From Lentisphaerae bacterium RIFOXYC12_FULL_60_16 (GTDB taxonomy: Bacteria; Verrucomicrobiota; Kiritimatiellia; UBA8416; YA12-FULL-60-10), in assembly GCA_001803315.1 (NCBI GenBank), contig MHBQ01000060.1, positions 7,981-44,722 on the forward strand: DNA of 36,742 nucleotides, written 5' to 3'. This document shows, one piece after another, positions 17,452 through 24,251 of this stretch. Position 1 is the stretch's first letter; each line of letters begins with the position of its first letter. The position numbers and the translations under genes were made by a program. Under the pieces are notes generated by a model. The model was not told the DNA's origin and did no database searches. It saw nothing but the letters and a program-made list of their open reading frames with translations.

Positions 17452-18813
17452 TCAGGCACGTGCCGCGACGCGTACCGAATCCTCGAACCACCGGAGGGCC
17501 TTCTCAGCGCCCATGGAATCCAACGCATCACCCTGGCGGACATCCAGCGCGGTCAATGCCCCGACCGTGCCGAAAAACCCGTTGCGCAGACGCCGGGTCG
17601 GATACGCCGCCTGGGCCGCCGCACCCAGGTACGGGAATCCGGCATAACGCGCCAGCAGGGTCTGCCCCACCATGACCCGTGCCCCGGCCACAAACACATC
17701 ACGATACGGCTTGAGCGCCTCACCGGCAAGATCGTCCACAAACGGCAATCCCTGCTTGTTCATCTCGGTCCCGATATTCACCGGCAGGTCCATGCGGACC
17801 GCCTCCGCCACGATTTCGCGCAATTTGGCGGTCTTGACTGCCCGCTTGGCCGGATCGGCAATATTCCAGTTGCGGTCGGGCACGATGTTCAACGCGGCAC
17901 ATCCCATGCCTTCCAGGCATTCCAGGAGTTTGCGGCCATCGGCTTCCCCGTCACTGGTCCCGTCCAGCCAGGTGATCATCGGTATCGCATCACACGATCG
18001 CACCCAGCGCACAAAATCCTCGATCGCCGGGAAGGTCGTCGGTGACGGTTGCTGATAGCCGACACTCCCCTTCTTGACCAGCTTTGACCGGACCAGTTCC
18101 TCGAATGCCGGGCGATCCGCCATCAGCTCAACCACATCCTCCGCCGGGCGTCCGAGGCGTTCCGACCAGAAAGCCGCCACGGCTGTCGGGGTCTTCAGCA
18201 CGGCAATCGCCCGGTGCACGTAGGCGCTGATGATATGGCGTTCGGTGGCGGTCCCCACCGGTGTCAGGGGCTCGACATCCCGCGCATAATCGATGGCCAC
18301 GGGTCCCATGTGCGGGTTGACCCGGCCCACTACGTCAAGGTTGCGTGCACGAGCCCGCTGGCGGTAGGCCTCCAGTTCGCGTGCGGGTTCCGTCCCGGCG
18401 GCGGGCATCCGGCTGAATCCGCCGCCCATGATGTAGGTCACACCCGGTTCCCCGGGCGAACTCAATTCCTGCCGCGCATAATCCTTCACGTAGGCGCGCG
18501 TCTCCAGGTGTACCGACGTGCGCAAGCCCAGGGTCCGGCCGGCCGACAGGAACTCCTCGAGCCCCAACAGCACATCAAAATCGCACAACGCGGCAGCCTG
18601 CAATCCGGCACGCCGGCATTCCCACACCAGGCGCAGGGGCGAATACCCTTCCGAATTGTAGGAATAAAAGGAATGCAGGTGCATGTTCACATTTTCGCCC
18701 GGCGCCGGAAAGGCGGGCGATTTGCCGGCCAGCAACTCGCGCAGGGCCGCCTGCCGTATGGCCGGATCGAAATCATTCAACCGGGATTCAATAGCGTTGC
18801 GTGCTTTCCCCAT
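17452..18813 (-). CDS. PHP-domain protein with altered metal motif, function unknown
   Basis: The first 130 residues look like a PHP (polymerase and histidinol phosphatase) metallo-domain. NMHLHSFYSYNSEG gives the HxH pair H45/H47, and SVHLETRAY stands where the third motif (a Glu) is expected. The second motif, normally TDHD, reads CDFD (78-80): the metal-binding His is replaced by Phe. Residues 150-450 hold a further mostly helical alpha/beta domain with conserved-looking TWLDGTSDGEAD, NIVPDRNWNIAD and IGTEMNKQGLPFVDD, which I cannot place. There is no signal peptide. The start has GGGGAC upstream; spacing to neighbours is 14-16 bp, so it belongs to the rhamnose operon. A phosphatase or sugar-related hydrolase is plausible, but no function is assigned. 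Confidence 0.85.
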   Translation of the reverse strand: MGKARNAIESRLNDFDPAIRQAALRELLAGKSPAFPAPGENVNMHLHSFYSYNSEGYSPLRLVWECRRAGLQAAALCDFDVLLGLEEFLSAGRTLGLRTSVHLETRAYVKDYARQELSSPGEPGVTYIMGGGFSRMPAAGTEPARELEAYRQRARARNLDVVGRVNPHMGPVAIDYARDVEPLTPVGTATERHIISAYVHRAIAVLKTPTAVAAFWSERLGRPAEDVVELMADRPAFEELVRSKLVKKGSVGYQQPSPTTFPAIEDFVRWVRSCDAIPMITWLDGTSDGEADGRKLLECLEGMGCAALNIVPDRNWNIADPAKRAVKTAKLREIVAEAVRMDLPVNIGTEMNKQGLPFVDDLAGEALKPYRDVFVAGARVMVGQTLLARYAGFPYLGAAAQAAYPTRRLRNGFFGTVGALTALDVRQGDALDSMGAEKALRWFEDSVRVAARA

Positions 18814-18827
18814 ATCCGTCCCCTGTT

Positions 18828-19868
18828 CTACGGTTCAACGTTGATCATGGCCTTGACGACACCGTCCCGGTAGTGCTCCACGAGATCCAGCGCTTCCTGG
18901 GTTTCATCCAGGCTGAACCGGTGCGTAATCATGAAGTCCGGGCGGATCCGATGGTGCTCCACCAGTTCGAGGGTGGCCTCCACGCACTCATTCTGCCGCC
19001 GTACATTCTGGATGCAGATCTCCTTGCGGCGAAGCTTGTCGATGCTGAAGGAAATACGGTCAACGGTCGGGATCCCGATCAGCATGAGCTTGCCGCCCGG
19101 CTTGAGCATTTCAACGGCCTGGTCGAGCGCGGCTTGTTCACCACAGCACTCGAACACCACGTCCAGCAGGAGTGGCTCGGCCTTCTGCACGGCCGTGACG
19201 ACGTCGGTCTTGCCGGGATTACCGCCCCAGCAGGCGCCGGCCTTGCGTGCGGCGGCCAGGCGGGAATCGATCTTGTCCGTCACATAAATCCGCCGGGCTC
19301 CCTGCAACTTTGCCGGCAACAGCACGCTCAGGCCAATCGGGCCGCATCCGAGGATCCCCACCCGTGCCCCCTTCATCGGAAGGGACTGCTGAACCGCGTA
19401 ATACCCGATACTCAGCGGCTCCACCAGGGCGGCCAATTCCAGGGTGGTGGTGCGCTTCACCTTGAAACAGGAGGCTTCGGGCATGACAACCCGTTCACAG
19501 AAGCATCCTTCCGCCTGTCCGGGACATCCCAGGAACTTGAGCTTGCGGCAGGTATGAAACCGGCCAATCCGGCACTGGTCACAATGCCCGCAAAACATGG
19601 CCGGATCCACGGTCACCCGGTCACCCGGCCGCACCCGCGTGACAGACCGTCCGACCTTGAGAACCCTGCCGGAAAATTCATGGCCAACCCGGAACGGGTA
19701 CTTGACAATCTGGCTCCCGATCCGCCCGGTGGCATAATAATGCACATCGGACCCGCAGACCCCCACGCTTCCCACCTGGATCAGCACATCGCGTGCCGTC
19801 TGGATCACCGGTTCCGGAACCTCACGAACCGCCACCTTGCGAATACCCGTCAACATCACCGCTTTCAT
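18828..19868 (-). CDS. Sorbitol/xylitol-dehydrogenase-like MDR enzyme
   Basis: This is an NAD(P)-dependent zinc dehydrogenase of the polyol dehydrogenase branch. Catalytic zinc ligands are C38 (VCGSDVHYYATGRIG), H63 and E64 (VGHEFSGRV). The SDH-like GSDVHYY motif is clear. The structural zinc set is C93, C96, C99 and C107 (CGHCDQCRIGRFHTC). LEPLS-type sequence appears as LVEPLSIGYYAVQQ, and the cofactor loop is ILGCGPIGLSVL. Length (346) is standard. The strong site GGGGGCGGGA precedes ATG 19868. It follows the FAD oxidase by 25 bp and precedes the PHP gene by 14 bp. The likely substrate is a polyol or a rhamnose-derived alcohol; the sequence does not decide which. Confidence 0.88.
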   Translation of the reverse strand: MKAVMLTGIRKVAVREVPEPVIQTARDVLIQVGSVGVCGSDVHYYATGRIGSQIVKYPFRVGHEFSGRVLKVGRSVTRVRPGDRVTVDPAMFCGHCDQCRIGRFHTCRKLKFLGCPGQAEGCFCERVVMPEASCFKVKRTTTLELAALVEPLSIGYYAVQQSLPMKGARVGILGCGPIGLSVLLPAKLQGARRIYVTDKIDSRLAAARKAGACWGGNPGKTDVVTAVQKAEPLLLDVVFECCGEQAALDQAVEMLKPGGKLMLIGIPTVDRISFSIDKLRRKEICIQNVRRQNECVEATLELVEHHRIRPDFMITHRFSLDETQEALDLVEHYRDGVVKAMINVEP

Positions 19869-19893
19869 TCCCGCCCCCTTCTGCTTGTCTGAA

Positions 19894-21456
19894 TCAAAGA
19901 TTCCACGCGAACAGGCTGCCCCGGTTCAAACGTCCCTCGGGATCCAGCAACCGCTTAACAGCCCGCATCTGTTCAATTCCAGCCGTGCCGAACATCCGTT
20001 CCAGCAGCGCACACTTCAATTTGCCGATCCCATGCTCGGCGGACACACTGCCCCCCATCGCCACCACACGATCCGCCCACCCCAGGTACAAGGCACGGCC
20101 CCGCTGGTAATCGTCCAGGTTGCGGGGCAGGATATTCACGTGTACATGGTTGTTTCCGACATGCCCGAAAATAACGTATTCCAGGCCCGCGGAATCGAGC
20201 GATTCATGGTAAAGCCGGAAGATGTCCGCCAGCCGGGCATCGGGCACCGACAGGTCCGTCCCCAGCTTGGTCAGCTTGGGTTCCTGCTTGCGACGTTGGT
20301 CGATGCACAGGTTCACCGACTCCGGGATGGCATGCCGGAAAAACTTCAATGGCTCCATCTCGCGTTCATTGGCCGCGGTCCAGGTTGCCGATTCCGAGCC
20401 CCCGTAGGGTTCCAGCCGTTCCATCACGTTCATCAGGGCCGTTTCCAACTGGTCATCCGTTGCGCCGTGGAACTCCACGTAGACCGCCGTATGCCAGGCG
20501 GGGTCCATGTCGGGAATCGCATGGAATGCCGGGTTGTCGCGCTTCTGTGCGCGCAACAAATCCAGCGCATGCGCATCGAAGAATTCCAGGGCCACGAGCC
20601 GGTCCGGCGTTGCCCGCACCTGCTCGACAAAGCGCAACGCACCAGCCTCCCCGTCAAAAAAGGCCATGACTCCCCATTCGGCGCCGGGCACGGGCATCAA
20701 CCGTATCTCGATTTCCGTCAGGATGCCCAGCGTACCCTCAGACCCGATGAACAAATCAACCAGGTCCATGTCATCCATGGCATAATAGCCGGCGGCATTC
20801 TTCACGGCCGGCATGGTATAGGCGGGCAGCATCCCCTCCATCACCCGTCCCCCCACCGTGGTGAGGCGGAACCGGCGACCATCGGCACGAACAGCCCCGC
20901 GCCGCAGATCCAGCAAATCACCATCCGCCAAGGCCACCCGGATCCGGTCAATATGCCGGCGGGTTGGCCCATAGGCAAACGAACGGGCACCGGACGCATT
21001 GCATGCCGTCATGCCCCCGATGGTGGCGGAGGTTTCCGTGGGATCCGGCGTGAACATCCAACGGCCTGACTGGCGGAACCGCCCCAGCACGGCGGGATCC
21101 GCATCAGCCGGCCAATCGAAATCGACATCCTGCCCCGCCAGGAACTGGCGGATTTCCGACAACAATACGCCGGGCTGGAGCACCAGGTTGAAGCCGGAAT
21201 CGGTCTGCCGGACGGCGCGGAAACGGTTGAAACGGCCGAGATTGAGGATGCAGCCACCCTCCGGAACCGCGCCGGCAGAGATACCGGTGCGCCCACCCTG
21301 GATGGTGACACCGGCATGGTCCTTCGCCGCCACGCGCAACAGCGCAATCATATCCGCTTCGGTCTGTGGAAAAGCAATTCCATCCGCCGAGCCGCTTCGT
21401 CTGGACTCATCCCGCAGATAATCCGGATAGTCCCTGGCCACCTGTGTTTTGAACAT
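19894..21456 (-). CDS. GlcD-family FAD oxidase (D-lactate dehydrogenase/glycolate oxidase type)
   Basis: This family oxidises 2-hydroxy acids with FAD and passes electrons to a membrane or soluble acceptor. FAD-binding PCMH motifs are TIQGGRTGISAGAVPEGG, then GGMTACNASGARSFAYGPTR and FIGSEGTLGILTEIEIRL. The C-terminal cap has the metal/substrate site GHVGNNHVHVNILP and VSAEHGIGKLK, typical of GlcD and D-LDH. I prefer ATG 21456 (520 residues, starting MFKTQVARDYPDYLRDE) over the GTG at 21507; its ribosome site is weak (GAGAC). It is first in the rhamnose operon. An attractive role is oxidation of lactate made from lactaldehyde, but the product of rhamnose breakdown is L-lactate and this family usually prefers D-isomers or glycolate, so the role is open. 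Confidence 0.9.
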   Translation of the reverse strand: MFKTQVARDYPDYLRDESRRSGSADGIAFPQTEADMIALLRVAAKDHAGVTIQGGRTGISAGAVPEGGCILNLGRFNRFRAVRQTDSGFNLVLQPGVLLSEIRQFLAGQDVDFDWPADADPAVLGRFRQSGRWMFTPDPTETSATIGGMTACNASGARSFAYGPTRRHIDRIRVALADGDLLDLRRGAVRADGRRFRLTTVGGRVMEGMLPAYTMPAVKNAAGYYAMDDMDLVDLFIGSEGTLGILTEIEIRLMPVPGAEWGVMAFFDGEAGALRFVEQVRATPDRLVALEFFDAHALDLLRAQKRDNPAFHAIPDMDPAWHTAVYVEFHGATDDQLETALMNVMERLEPYGGSESATWTAANEREMEPLKFFRHAIPESVNLCIDQRRKQEPKLTKLGTDLSVPDARLADIFRLYHESLDSAGLEYVIFGHVGNNHVHVNILPRNLDDYQRGRALYLGWADRVVAMGGSVSAEHGIGKLKCALLERMFGTAGIEQMRAVKRLLDPEGRLNRGSLFAWNL

Positions 21457-21565
21457 GCCGTCTCGTTGATTGGGGTCCGCAAAAACCGCGTTACCATGCC
21501 ATATCACCCCCCGATCGGCAAACCATTTCAGAATCTACTCCACGGTTTCGGTGGTGTTGTTTCAC

Positions 21566-21594
21566 TTGAAGGGGATCGTAAATTTTGGCATATT
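21566..21594 (+). promoter_or_regulatory. Candidate promoter placing the transcription start at the ATG (leaderless)
   Basis: TTGAAG and CATATT with 17-bp spacing end 6 nt before ATG 21601, so a transcript would begin at or very near the start codon. No Shine-Dalgarno sequence precedes this ATG. The call rests on consensus matching by eye. Confidence 0.35.
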
Positions 21595-21600
21595 GGACAC

Positions 21601-21816
21601 ATGCGTGACGCTGACAAATACATGAACAATGCCGCGACTACGGCACAGCTGATCAATGCGGGTATTGAGCTGATGCGTCAGAACATCAAACGGCGTCATC
21701 CAACCTCAACCGAGGCGCAGATCGAAGCCATGTTATCCGCCTGGCTGTGTCGGGCAGACGATCCCTTCCCGGGCGATACCGCCGGTGCTGTCCGTGTCCG
21801 GGAGCAGACGCCATGA
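21601..21816 (+). CDS. Small protein upstream of nucleotidyltransferase, possible antitoxin
   Basis: This 71-residue protein (MRDADKYMNNAATTAQLINA) lies inside the longer track ORF beginning at 21316. It has a helical middle with LINAGIELMRQNIKRRHPTS followed by EAQIEAMLSAWLCRADDPFP. Its stop overlaps the nucleotidyltransferase start by 4 bases (ATGA), implying translational coupling. I recall proteins with a LMRQN-R-R-P pattern upstream of nucleotidyltransferases in varied bacteria, where the pair is listed as toxin-antitoxin-like. The start is uncertain: ATG 21496, 21601 and 21622 are all in frame and none has a clear Shine-Dalgarno sequence. I prefer 21601 because of the candidate promoter just upstream. 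The role is inference. Confidence 0.6.
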   Translation: MRDADKYMNNAATTAQLINAGIELMRQNIKRRHPTSTEAQIEAMLSAWLCRADDPFPGDTAGAVRVREQTP

Positions 21817-22421
21817 ATCAGGTGGAAGATCTTTTGCTGCAAATCGCCGTGATTCTCAAGGGGCAGGATCAGGTTTGGGCTCTCGTCGGCGGACTGGCCG
21901 TCTCTGTACGGACAGAGCCACGTTTCACGCGCGACGTGGATCTTGCCGTGGCCATGACCGACGACCCATCAGCTGAAGCGCTCGTCCATAGTCTTCGTGC
22001 CTCGGGATTCCGTGCCATGGCAACCGTTGAACAGGAGGCGACACATCGTCTGGCCACCGTACGTATGGCACCCTTCGGTGAAAAACCCCAGGGCATGATG
22101 CTGGATCTTCTATTCGCCTCCTCGGGAATCGAAGCGGAGATTTGCGCAGAGGCCGAACCACTTCATGTGTTTCAACAGATTGTTGTGCCGGTAGCCCGGG
22201 TACACCATCTGATAGTTCTTAAATTGTTGGCTCGCGATGATCGGACACGTCCACAAGATGCAGCCGACCTGCGTCAGTTGATTGCAGTTGCAAGCCAATC
22301 CGATTTCACCGCAGCATGCGTTGCCGCCCGTACGATTGAGAAACGGGGATATAACCGTTCCCGAAACCTTGTTGAAGCGGTCAAAAATGCCTGGGATGAA
22401 TTCCGGAATCTCCCGAAGTAA
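21813..22421 (+). CDS. Nucleotidyltransferase-fold protein (AbiEii/MNT-like), possible toxin
   Basis: The N-terminus carries a nucleotidyltransferase-type signature. GGLAVSVRTEPRFTRDVDLA (about residues 28-47) has the GG loop, an RxTxDxD metal centre and a hydrophobic strand, and MMLDLLFASSG later could supply the third acidic residue. VARVHHLIVLKLLARDDR and AADLRQLI match the helical C-terminal half of AbiEii/DUF-type nucleotidyltransferases. The protein has 202 residues from ATG 21813, which overlaps the upstream gene by 4 bp. Relatives act as toxins in type IV-like systems or modify tRNA or other targets, but many are uncharacterised. No mobile element is next to it. The track start at 21747 adds 22 residues that overlap the partner gene, so I reject it. 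Confidence 0.8.
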   Translation: MNQVEDLLLQIAVILKGQDQVWALVGGLAVSVRTEPRFTRDVDLAVAMTDDPSAEALVHSLRASGFRAMATVEQEATHRLATVRMAPFGEKPQGMMLDLLFASSGIEAEICAEAEPLHVFQQIVVPVARVHHLIVLKLLARDDRTRPQDAADLRQLIAVASQSDFTAACVAARTIEKRGYNRSRNLVEAVKNAWDEFRNLPK

Positions 22422-22628
22422 CCATCTCCCACATTCTTGCTTGTTTAATGGCCTGCCGGGAACCGAGATCCTGAAAGTCTGCGATTGATACGGGGCTCCA
22501 TTCCGAGCCTTTATAATCGCAACAAGCTTATCTGCAATTGGATGCGACCTGTTCAGCAACCATATTTCAACCATCAAATACAAAACAACTGGTCTTGTTT
22601 GTCTGCCAGGACGAGCCATCCCATTCGA

Positions 22629-24251
22629 CTACTTCACCATGAACACGGCCCCCTGGAATACGGGCAGGTTGTGACCGATCGCGAACCACGCCAACGCGGT
22701 CACGTTGCTGGCCGCAATCCGCTTGTTCACGGTGTCCAACCCCTGGAGGGTAACAGATTCCCACCGGTCCCAGGTCCCGCCGGTGTGCGCATAGACCTGC
22801 AGGACGTTCTCGATGCCTAGCGCCGCTGCCTGAACATGGTCATAGCGGAATGAGACCCGTGCAGACGCGAAAGTGAAACCGTCGGCCTCCAGATGCCAGA
22901 TTCCCACCGGAGCGGCTCCGGGCCGGTAGGGTGGCACCGATGGATGATCGGACGCATACAGTGACGCCTGCAGGCTCCCGGATCCCCCGTATCCCGTCAG
23001 GACGATCTTCATGGCATTGACAAGATCGACGTCGCTCCCGCTCTCCCCCCAAAGCATCGTGGTCGCCGACGGTATCCGCTTCAGTACCAGCCGGCCCTTG
23101 TTCCGGGCGAACCAGCCGTTTGTCTGGGTCGTGCCGTTGGCGATCGAGTTGGCCAGCGAACTGTAGTTCGTGATGACGAGGTCACGTGCGGCGCCCCGCC
23201 CGTCCGCCACCGTGAGCCCGTTCATCGTGAATGCCCCGCCCAGGGCGTTGGTGCCCCATCCGCGGTAGAATCCGCGTACCCCGCTTTCGGTGCACACCGT
23301 CATACTCCCGGCTCCGGTCAGTATTCCGCCAAGCTGAAGATAGTCCCCCCAGGCAGGGCCGCTCCCGCGCACGCCGATGGTGAGCCCTCCCTGCAGATCA
23401 ACCATCGACCCGTCGACCTGTTCCAGGGAACCTGTCCCGTACCAGGCCACCGTGAGGGCTCCAGCCTTCAGCACGGCCCGGTTAGTCAACACCATCAGGC
23501 CCCTGGACTTGGCGACATCGGCAATGCGGATGTTGCCGGCCACGCGGTTCGTTCCGCCCCGTTGCCAGTAAAGGGAAGGTGCGCCGTTCGCGGCGTTGCC
23601 GACCCGGAATGCGGGATCTACCGCGGGCACATTCGATGTCCCCATGAATGCGCGGTCGAGCAGGTAGGTGCCGGCGTCCGCGCTCCCGATGGTTACCGCC
23701 GAGGTAACGATGACCGACGTGTTCTCCCCTTGGTCAACCAAGCCCCGGCTCCCGGCGTTCTGGCAGAGCAGGAGGTTCTTCGTAATCAACCGTGCGCCAT
23801 TTCGGAGAATGTACCGCCCGGACGACGATGCATGATTGCCGATGTAGGCGGTGACAACCACGGTGCAGGTGCCTCCGTCCTGATCGAGCGTGCCATGCCC
23901 CGTGTTGTTGCCCTGGTAGAGGCACTCGGCCATGGCCAGATGGCCGGTCGTGACGTGGACGCGCCCGGTGGTGCCTCCCCCGTCTCCGATGGTGAGGCGT
24001 CGGCAGATGCCGGTCACCCGGTTCACGGTCGCTGTTGTGACCTGGAGCGTGGCGCTCCCGACATAGGCATCATCCGTACTCGTGGGAACCGTATTGCCGG
24101 ACCAGTTGGTGGCGTTCAGCCAACTGCGGTTCGTTCCCGCACCACCGTCCCAATAACGTTGGGCCAGGCCGACGGTCGGTACCAGCACTGGAATCAGCGC
24201 TAAAACCACCAAGGGCCATCTGTGGTATCGTGCAACCATCGTAGTTACCAT
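22629..24251 (-). CDS. Exported beta-strand-repeat (autotransporter-like) surface protein
   Basis: The track ORF starts at 24611, but the first 120 residues are a shadow of the upstream gene. ATG 24251 starts a normal signal peptide (RWPLVVLALIPVLVPTVGLAQ) and overlaps the upstream stop by 7 bp, so translation is probably coupled; ATG 24239 is also possible. The mature protein begins RYWDGGAGTNRSWLNATNW and SGNTVPTSTDDAYVG, a pattern common in PVC beta-strand-repeat surface proteins. It then has many Gly/Thr/Asn-rich strands (GGLTIGVRGSGPAWGDYLQL, GLTVADGRGAARDLVIT). A beta-helix or beta-sandwich passenger is likely. No PEP-CTERM or beta-barrel is seen; the end is LPVFQGAVFMVK. Length is 540 residues. 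It may sit on the cell surface and bind or process polysaccharide. Confidence 0.75.
   Translation of the reverse strand: MVTTMVARYHRWPLVVLALIPVLVPTVGLAQRYWDGGAGTNRSWLNATNWSGNTVPTSTDDAYVGSATLQVTTATVNRVTGICRRLTIGDGGGTTGRVHVTTGHLAMAECLYQGNNTGHGTLDQDGGTCTVVVTAYIGNHASSSGRYILRNGARLITKNLLLCQNAGSRGLVDQGENTSVIVTSAVTIGSADAGTYLLDRAFMGTSNVPAVDPAFRVGNAANGAPSLYWQRGGTNRVAGNIRIADVAKSRGLMVLTNRAVLKAGALTVAWYGTGSLEQVDGSMVDLQGGLTIGVRGSGPAWGDYLQLGGILTGAGSMTVCTESGVRGFYRGWGTNALGGAFTMNGLTVADGRGAARDLVITNYSSLANSIANGTTQTNGWFARNKGRLVLKRIPSATTMLWGESGSDVDLVNAMKIVLTGYGGSGSLQASLYASDHPSVPPYRPGAAPVGIWHLEADGFTFASARVSFRYDHVQAAALGIENVLQVYAHTGGTWDRWESVTLQGLDTVNKRIAASNVTALAWFAIGHNLPVFQGAVFMVK

Larger units (their letters stand above)
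12863..21456 (-). other. L-rhamnose catabolic operon of seven genes
   Basis: Seven minus-strand genes are separated by only 3-38 bp: GlcD-like FAD oxidase, MDR dehydrogenase, PHP-domain protein, second MDR dehydrogenase, RhaA, class II aldolase and RhaB. Most have strong GGAGG-like sites. Spacing and shared orientation imply one transcript starting above 21456. RhaA, RhaB and the aldolase form the phosphorylative rhamnose route. No regulator, permease or mutarotase is inside the operon, and no aldehyde dehydrogenase is present. I see no convincing promoter; TTGCCG-17-CATGGT near 21485-21515 is the best weak candidate. Confidence 0.8.

Noticed and set aside
19837-21069. 410-codon plus-strand ORF opposite the GlcD-like gene
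   Set aside because: It is a shadow of a gene with full FAD-oxidase motifs, with no ribosome site and no recognisable domain.
12863-21456. Bacterial microcompartment locus for rhamnose/fucose, as known in Planctomycetes
   Set aside because: No BMC shell protein, aldehyde dehydrogenase or encapsulation-type tail is visible in the window.
22485-22820. 111-codon plus-strand ORF after the nucleotidyltransferase, near a TATAAT at 22512
   Set aside because: Most of it is antisense to the surface-protein gene, the -35 spacing to TTGATA is 21 bp, and the protein has no motif.
22629-24251. PEP-CTERM or classical autotransporter barrel
   Set aside because: There is no C-terminal PEP plus transmembrane plus basic tail, and no 12-strand barrel; the end is LPVFQGAVFMVK.
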